Below, in pieces: positions 16,301 to 20,507 of a stretch of DNA of 20,507 nt. Within the stretch, counting starts at the first letter, position 1, and each line of letters begins with the position of its first letter. The notes beneath the pieces are model-generated. The model was not told the origin of the DNA. It saw nothing but the letters and a program-made list of their open reading frames with translations, and did not search any database. The DNA comes from an uncultured Clostridia bacterium (lineage in GTDB: Bacteria > Bacillota > Clostridia > TANB77 > CAG-508): positions 1 to 20,507 of the forward strand of contig CANQMG010000017.1 in the NCBI GenBank assembly GCA_947624925.1, given 5' to 3'. Position numbers and translations under genes: made by a program.

Positions 16301-17720
16301 ATGCTTCAAAATCTTTACTTCTATATCCTCCTGTATTTCTAAGGCTTTCCCCTTCACTTTCTTCAAAATTAAAATTATCACAGGTAATTTTATGATATTC
16401 ACCATCATTACCAATAAAATATAATAATGACGGATTTACATATTGTGTATTTCCAGTTACTGGTATTACATCATAATTATTGTATGTTTTAAAACCAATT
16501 GGTAACCCTTGAAAAAAGGCTGTCATACATACTTCAGAATATATTTTTTCCCAATCCTCTTCTAATAATATTGGCATTTTATAATTGTATGTAGTTCCAC
16601 CTGCTTGTGACATTGAACTAAAGTTATCTATTGCATTTTTTAAGTTTTTTTCTATAGATTTTCTTATAACTTCTCTTTTATGTTGGCAAAATTCTGAATT
16701 ATAATCTTCTGGATCATTACCACCACCTGTTATTCCACTTAAAAATTCTTTAAGACCCTCTTTACCAGCTAAACCATAACCAGTAGTTCCAATTACTGTA
16801 CCCTCCATATCTTCTTCATCTAGTAGAGTTTTAGTAAATTTATATGCCTCTTGGTAATATTTAATTGCACTATCATCCCCATCATATTCGTCACTATTAT
16901 AGTCATTTTCTACAAGTTCACCTCTTGTTGAAGAATATGTATACCATCCTTTTTCCACTTTGGCAGCAATAGCATGTTGTCCTTCTATATAGTAAACTTT
17001 CTTTTGGTTTATATATTTGTATGGAACATTTTCTAATAATGTATATTTGTATTCTGTATCAAGTTCATTTTCTTTATATCTTATTTCTATATTTTCTTTT
17101 AATTCTTCTTTTTCTATTTTATATTTATTATTTTCATTTATTGTATAGAAAACATTGCCATCGACTTCTTCATATTTATTTGTATCTATTAAATATCCAG
17201 AAATTGAAATTACTCTTTCTTCTCCATCAAAATTATGTATAACTCCATATATAGCTATATAGTTATCTAATGTATAATTTATAACTACATTTACATCATC
17301 ATTTTTTATTTGTTCTGTATAATATACATATGGTTTTAATGCATATTCTATTTTGCCAGTTTCATTATTTTTTACAGCAGAGTATATGTAATATCCATCA
17401 TATAAAGAATATAGCATTGCTGGCACATATACTTTAACATCATCCTGAGAAATGTTTAAATTACTTGCCATACTTCTCATAAATGTATTTGTTGATGCCT
17501 CTATATCTTCCCTTATTGAGTCTGCGTTTCCAACTAATTCATTATCATGTGTATTTATTTTATATGCAGATACAGCATCATAGTTAGCATTAGACAAAAA
17601 ACTATCATATTGATTTTGCAAAGTGATAGTATTTCCCTGCCCTCTTACATATAGTCCCATTACTAAAGCAATTGGGACTACTATTAATATAAAAATTATA
17701 GCTAAATTTTGTAACTTCAT
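10306..17720 (-). CDS. Giant GLUG-repeat, glycine-rich surface protein, split by two +1 frame changes
   Basis: Three frames, 17720-13032, 13063-12728 and about 12780-10306, join into one product of about 2,470 residues if one base is skipped at each of two CGG codons (13052-13050 and 12781-12779). The length, 7,415 nt minus 2, is an exact multiple of three. The N-terminus (MKLQNLAIIFILIVVPIALV) is a membrane helix with no long signal peptide; residues to about 340, including YVPAMLYSLYDGYYIYS, match a protein type I have seen beside pilin-like genes in Clostridia. The middle has Ig-like beta-rich stretches; from about residue 1060 GLUG repeats (GGIVGYNxG) run across both frame changes. The C-terminal part has two glycine-rich domains (YYGGGGSGSGFKG) about 274 residues apart. 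The ATG has GAAAGGT upstream. It is probably a cell-surface adhesin. The segment 12630-10306 should not be called as a separate gene: its frame is open upstream and continues the repeats. Confidence 0.8.
10955..12415 (-). repeat. Duplicated glycine-rich module within the giant gene
   Basis: Two blocks, about 10955-11600 and 11745-12415, are similar at the DNA level, including identical runs such as ggcaactattgtaacttt (11560s and 12380s), ccaccttttcctccttctg (about 11311 and 12129) and ataagttactttcgttcctg (about 10960 and 11749). Each encodes a glycine-rich segment, an YGGxRG motif, a GKGGDGNGESGSAV motif and a following small beta domain. Confidence 0.85.
12777..12784 (-). other. Frame change 2 of the giant gene: UCA-CGG-A
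   Basis: Read on the minus strand the zero-frame codons are GTT TCA CGG AGG. CGG is 12781-12779. Resuming at GGA (12780-12778) gives AVS-GGANVGLQW and stays open to 10306. Without a shift, translation ends 17 codons later in a sequence (RRCKCWSS...) unlike the repeats. Confidence 0.7.
13049..13055 (-). other. Frame change 1 of the giant gene: GUA-CGG-C
   Basis: Read on the minus strand the zero-frame codons are ATT GTA CGG CGT. CGG is 13052-13050. Resuming at GGC (13051-13049) gives NVGGIV-GVCYLDD, restoring the GGIVG core of a GLUG repeat exactly. Without a shift, translation stops six codons later (RRLLFR). Confidence 0.75.
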
Positions 17721-17743
17721 AATTTTTACCTTTCAAATATATA

Positions 17744-18274
17744 TTAAATACCTGCGCTACTCGTTCCTCCTGTTGTTTGTACTTGTGCTGTAAAAGCACC
17801 TACAACTACTGGTGTATTACTTGGTGTTTGATATATAAATCCTTTAAATAATTGATACATAGTTGTATTTGTGTTTTTTACTTCAATTTTTACAATATCA
17901 CCTTTTTTAAGTTGTATATTTCCATCTTTTAAATAATTTTCTACTTGTGATGTATAAACAACATAATATGTATTTTGTCCTATTTTTTGAGTATTTCCGT
18001 CACTTACCTTTTTTCCTGGATTTTCATCTAATATTGATAACTCAATTGTTACATCATATGTGTTTCCAGTTGCTCCTAATGATTGTTCAAATGCAGCTTT
18101 ATCCTCTACTGTTAATAAACCTTTAGATACAATTTTGTTTCCATATTCTGATACAATTGATTGTACACTAATTTGTGCTATATTATCTTGTTGTCCAGCT
18201 GATATCATCATTGGAACTACTGCCATTAATATTACTGCTAAAAAAATTATTAATACAGTTGAAAAACTATCCAT
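17744..18274 (-). CDS. Pilin-like secreted protein
   Basis: The 176-residue protein starts almost directly with a hydrophobic helix (residues 3-26, MDSFSTVLIIFLAVILMAVV) and has no basic signal-peptide head. The rest is soluble, with a beta-rich part (YDVTIELSILDENPG, NTYYVVYTSQVENYL) and a Thr/Ser/Gly-rich end. That layout fits type IV or Tad-like pilins and pseudopilins, but no prepilin peptidase site is certain. It has AGGAGG seven bases before the ATG, and the giant surface gene starts 23 bp after its stop, so the two are likely made together. The C-terminal half (KGDIVKIEVKN, LFKGFIYQTP) may form the head domain. I cannot name the family; homologues beside GLUG-type proteins would support a shared structure. 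Confidence 0.75.
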   Translation of the reverse strand: MDSFSTVLIIFLAVILMAVVPMMISAGQQDNIAQISVQSIVSEYGNKIVSKGLLTVEDKAAFEQSLGATGNTYDVTIELSILDENPGKKVSDGNTQKIGQNTYYVVYTSQVENYLKDGNIQLKKGDIVKIEVKNTNTTMYQLFKGFIYQTPSNTPVVVGAFTAQVQTTGGTSSAGI

Positions 18275-18332
18275 ATAATTTCCTCCTATAACTTTTTATA
18301 AATATATTACTAATTTAAATCCTATATAATCT

Positions 18333-19148
18333 TTAGTTTGCTTGTATATATATCATTTCTGTTTTTGAAATTAATCTTTCTTCAAGATAATCTTTGTTAT
18401 CTGTTTCTCCTTCTATTTCTACATACTTATTATTATCAATTACTTTTATTATTTCCTTAAATTTTTTTCCATCACAATTACCATATAGCTTCTTTCCAGT
18501 ATACTTATAATATTCGCCGTTATATGTTTGTGTATTATCTCCATCTTTATTTAAATCTGCACGAATTCTGTATAAAATTGCTGTTTCATCACTAAGCCAT
18601 GGAGCTCCAACAAAATCATCATAAGTACTACCATTTTTTCTTCCTATTTTATAAATTTCTTGTAATGTTTCTATGCTCCAAGTAACACTAATGGGTGTTC
18701 CGTCTACAGAAAAGTTATTTACATTTTGATCTAAATACTCTAATTCTTTATTTACTGTCTCATTTTCTGATTCTTCATTCATAATATCACTTGCATTTGC
18801 ATTAACAACTGTTTCAGTTGTATTATCATATCTTGCTAGAACTTTATATGGACCACTGTCTCCTTCATTTACAATAATTGTTACAGCATAATTTTCTTTA
18901 TGGTATCTGAATAATGTTGGTAATAAATCTTCAAATGTTACTTCTCTATTTGTGTCTAAACCTGCACTTGATATGTATATGATGTCATTTAACCCTTCTT
19001 GTTCCATATATTTTTGACTATCTCTTGTATAAAATATTGAATCTGCAGTTGTTTTTGTTTGAGAGAATAACATAAATGCAAGTGAAATAAAAATTACAAA
19101 TACAATTACTGCTGCTGCAAGTTTTAAGGCATCTATAGCATTTTCCAT
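18333..19148 (-). CDS. Pilin-like membrane protein, MENA-type N-terminus
   Basis: The 271-residue protein begins MENAIDALKLAAAVIVFVIF, so the hydrophobic helix (about 8-28) starts close to the N-terminus after an acidic residue at position 2. The next gene upstream begins MENASKALLIAG, so the two share an N-terminal signature and probably an export route. The ectodomain has a conserved-looking segment after the helix (DSIFYTRDSQKYMEQEG) and ends in a beta-rich part. This layout suggests a pilin-like component exposed on the cell surface; function is not established. AAGGAGGAG lies just upstream of the ATG, and a small hairpin (19164-19185) sits directly before it. A 58-bp gap separates it from the next gene. 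Confidence 0.75.
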   Translation of the reverse strand: MENAIDALKLAAAVIVFVIFISLAFMLFSQTKTTADSIFYTRDSQKYMEQEGLNDIIYISSAGLDTNREVTFEDLLPTLFRYHKENYAVTIIVNEGDSGPYKVLARYDNTTETVVNANASDIMNEESENETVNKELEYLDQNVNNFSVDGTPISVTWSIETLQEIYKIGRKNGSTYDDFVGAPWLSDETAILYRIRADLNKDGDNTQTYNGEYYKYTGKKLYGNCDGKKFKEIIKVIDNNKYVEIEGETDNKDYLEERLISKTEMIYIQAN

Positions 19149-19163
19149 ATTCTCTCCTCCTTT

Positions 19164-19214
19164 AATATCTTATATAAAAGATATTTTTTATATAAGGGCA
19201 GATTGCTCTGCCCC
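19164..19214. repeat. Two hairpins in the gap between the MENA-type genes
   Basis: aatatctt (19164-19171) pairs with aagatatt (19178-19185), and gggcaga (19197-19203) pairs with tctgccc (19207-19213). The second is followed on the plus strand by six Ts and shares its core with the palindrome at 10274-10295. On the sense (minus) strand no T-run follows, so the hairpins more likely affect mRNA processing or partial readthrough between the genes than termination. Confidence 0.5.
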
Positions 19215-19259
19215 TTTTTTAATTGTAATTATAAAATATGATAATTTTAGTCTCCAGAA

Positions 19260-19757
19260 CTAGTCATCAGAAACATCAATCTGATCAGTATGAGTAGTAC
19301 CATCGTTCTCAAATAAACAAACTCCAGTTATAAGTCCATCTGTATAGTGAAATACTATATCATAAGTTTTACTCGTTGTTATTTTACCTAATAATTGAGA
19401 TATTAGGTTAGAATCAACACTATCACTTGTATCTACGTTTGTAATATCTTTGCTATTAAATTTACCTCTTATAAATTTTTCACTATCAGCATATATCAAA
19501 ACATGGTGTGTATCTGGATTAGTATTATTTGCAATTAATTTATTTAGCAATGTTTTTGTGTTAGTTGCACTTTTTTTAGTTCCTTGGTACATTGTAAATT
19601 GGCTATTAAATGCCTCTTTTTCTTGTGAATTCATAGATGCTATTGAACCTTCAATATTTGATTGTGCTCCACCAAATACCATCATTCCTACAGCTATTAA
19701 TAATATTACTATTAATATTGAACCTGCTATTAATAAAGCTTTTGACGCATTCTCCAT
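19260..19757 (-). CDS. Pilin-like membrane protein, MENA-type N-terminus
   Basis: The 165-residue protein begins MENASKALLIAGSILIVILL, with a helix at about 7-30, then GGAQSNIEGSIASMNSQEKEAFN, a helical continuation typical of pilin stalks, and a small mixed globular part (THHVLIYADSEKFIRG, TYDIVFHYTDGLITGVCLF). Size and layout fit a major or minor pilin. Proteins with this N-terminus occur in Clostridia, in my recollection next to secretion or pilus ATPase genes, but no such ATPase is in the window. AAAGGAGG lies seven bases before the ATG. It is the second gene of the operon. Confidence 0.78.
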   Translation of the reverse strand: MENASKALLIAGSILIVILLIAVGMMVFGGAQSNIEGSIASMNSQEKEAFNSQFTMYQGTKKSATNTKTLLNKLIANNTNPDTHHVLIYADSEKFIRGKFNSKDITNVDTSDSVDSNLISQLLGKITTSKTYDIVFHYTDGLITGVCLFENDGTTHTDQIDVSDD

Positions 19758-19838
19758 AAATGTTCCTCCTTTGTTTTTTATGTATTTTTTATTTATTATT
19801 TTAGATTACCGTTTGTAATCCAAACACTAAAAACTATT

Positions 19839-20282
19839 TTATTCTTCTGTTTGCTCAATATAGATTTTGCTAACTTTTCCTGTTTGCTTATGATATTCTA
19901 TATTTGTAACTTTGAAGTTTGTTAGGTTAAAGTTTGTTATAAAACTTTCTATTCCTACTTTTTGTATTTTTTCCATTTCATATGTTGTTGTTTCATCTTC
20001 GCCTGTAATAAAGGTAAGGTCTATTTTTATGCTATTTTTTTCATCTTCTATATAATAGCCATTTTCGTCTTTTTGTATTTTGTTTTGTTCATTAAGGTCT
20101 ATTGCTTTGTTTATTATTGTTATAACGTCTGTTCCAAGTATTTCTTTATCTTTATATTTTTCAAATTGTTGGTTATATGTTCTTGCTTGATTTAATATTT
20201 GTTGATTGTTTTTATATTTTACAGAAAATATTATAACAATTGTAATAACTATTAGAAGTATTATTAATATGCCTTTTTTCAT
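19839..20282 (-). CDS. Small membrane-anchored protein, first gene of the surface operon
   Basis: The 147-residue protein has a short basic head (MKKG), one helix (about 4-20), a charged helical stretch (about 25-75) and a small beta-rich end (IKIDLTFITGEDETTTYEME, IEYHKQTGKVSKIYIEQ). The pattern resembles a pseudopilin or type II/IV assembly protein. I do not recognise the family. Its promoter lies 18-46 bp upstream, so it is the first gene transcribed; the next gene follows after 81 bp with only a weak hairpin (gattac/gtaatc around 19804-19820) between. Base composition matches the neighbours. Confidence 0.72.
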   Translation of the reverse strand: MKKGILIILLIVITIVIIFSVKYKNNQQILNQARTYNQQFEKYKDKEILGTDVITIINKAIDLNEQNKIQKDENGYYIEDEKNSIKIDLTFITGEDETTTYEMEKIQKVGIESFITNFNLTNFKVTNIEYHKQTGKVSKIYIEQTEE

Positions 20283-20299
20283 AACCTTTTCCTTTCTAC

Positions 20300-20328
20300 A
20301 TTATACAATTTAATTCTACATTATGCAA
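20300..20328 (-). promoter_or_regulatory. Promoter of the surface operon
   Basis: Read on the minus strand, TTGCAT (20328-20323), a 17-bp spacer, and a perfect TATAAT (20305-20300). Initiation near 20293 leaves a leader of only about 11 nt, enough for the AAAAGG ribosome binding site. A tctacattat direct repeat (20295-20304 and 20315-20324) overlaps the promoter. Confidence 0.7.
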
Positions 20329-20449
20329 TATTTTTTTTGAATTTTTTGTTGTTAATTTTTGGGTTTTATTCTCTTTAAGAATGGGCTGTTTTCCTATGGG
20401 TAATTTCTTTGAGGATGGGCAGGCACAAGACCAATGTCGTCAACTTAAG

Positions 20450-20480
20450 GCTGTAATTACTCATATAAGCTAATTACAGC
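20450..20480. terminator. Hairpin near the right edge
   Basis: gctgtaatta (20450-20459) pairs perfectly with taattacagc (20471-20480) around an 11-nt loop, followed on the plus strand by actcttttatt. It could terminate a plus-strand transcript or a minus-strand gene beyond the window. The preceding stretch from 20341 holds no gene; its gggcaggcacaag segment resembles repeats seen in gut Firmicutes. Confidence 0.5.
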
Positions 20481-20507
20481 ACTCTTTTATTAGTCCTTCC
20501 CCCATAT

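Overview
The window looks like chromosome of a low-GC, anaerobic, Clostridia-type Firmicute. The DNA is very AT-rich, arginine is mostly AGA, AGGAGG-type ribosome binding sites and sigma-A promoters with 17-bp spacers are common, and there is a ClpE-type unfoldase, a pgsA, and short palindromic elements of the 'gggacggttctcttttcc' kind that are scattered through gut Clostridia. No rRNA, tRNA, CRISPR array or intact transposase is visible.

Layout. (1) 1-3340 is accessory DNA. A possible small RNA gene (131-240) is followed by a two-gene unit, a DUF262 protein and a DUF3800 protein, that resembles a small defence island. A diverged second copy of the RNA element (2584-2650), half of a palindromic element, a gene remnant, a well-formed structured RNA gene (about 3081-3220) and a full palindromic element follow. 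(2) 3350-6094, minus strand: a three-gene ABC-2 exporter operon (ATPase and two permeases) behind a long hairpin-rich leader. (3) 6240-9245, plus strand: a ClpE-like AAA+ unfoldase gene and pgsA, apparently co-transcribed. (4) 9340-20328, minus strand: a surface operon. Four short proteins that begin almost directly with a hydrophobic helix (pilin-like) come first, then a giant GLUG-repeat and glycine-rich surface protein, then a membrane-anchored protein with a four-residue N/Q-rich repeat tail. The first four genes could build a secreted or pilus-like surface structure that carries the giant adhesin; this role is inferred from architecture only.

Most unusual observation. The giant protein appears as three overlapping reading frames, 17720-13032, 13063-12728 and about 12780-10306. 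They join into one continuous product of about 2,470 residues if the ribosome skips one base at two places. At both places the zero-frame codon is CGG and the resumed frame begins with GGN (glycine): GUA-CGG-C and UCA-CGG-A. I checked every CGG trinucleotide on the coding strand of every gene called here. The window holds about 6,000 codons and only three CGG codons in frame. The third is in the DUF3800 gene (UUA-CGG-C at 2341), and there a +1 step gives GGC followed at once by the stop TAG, just after the recognisable end of the domain. This points to CGG being an unread or frameshift-inducing codon in this organism, with programmed +1 recoding, rather than three unrelated errors. Sequencing error cannot be excluded from one window.
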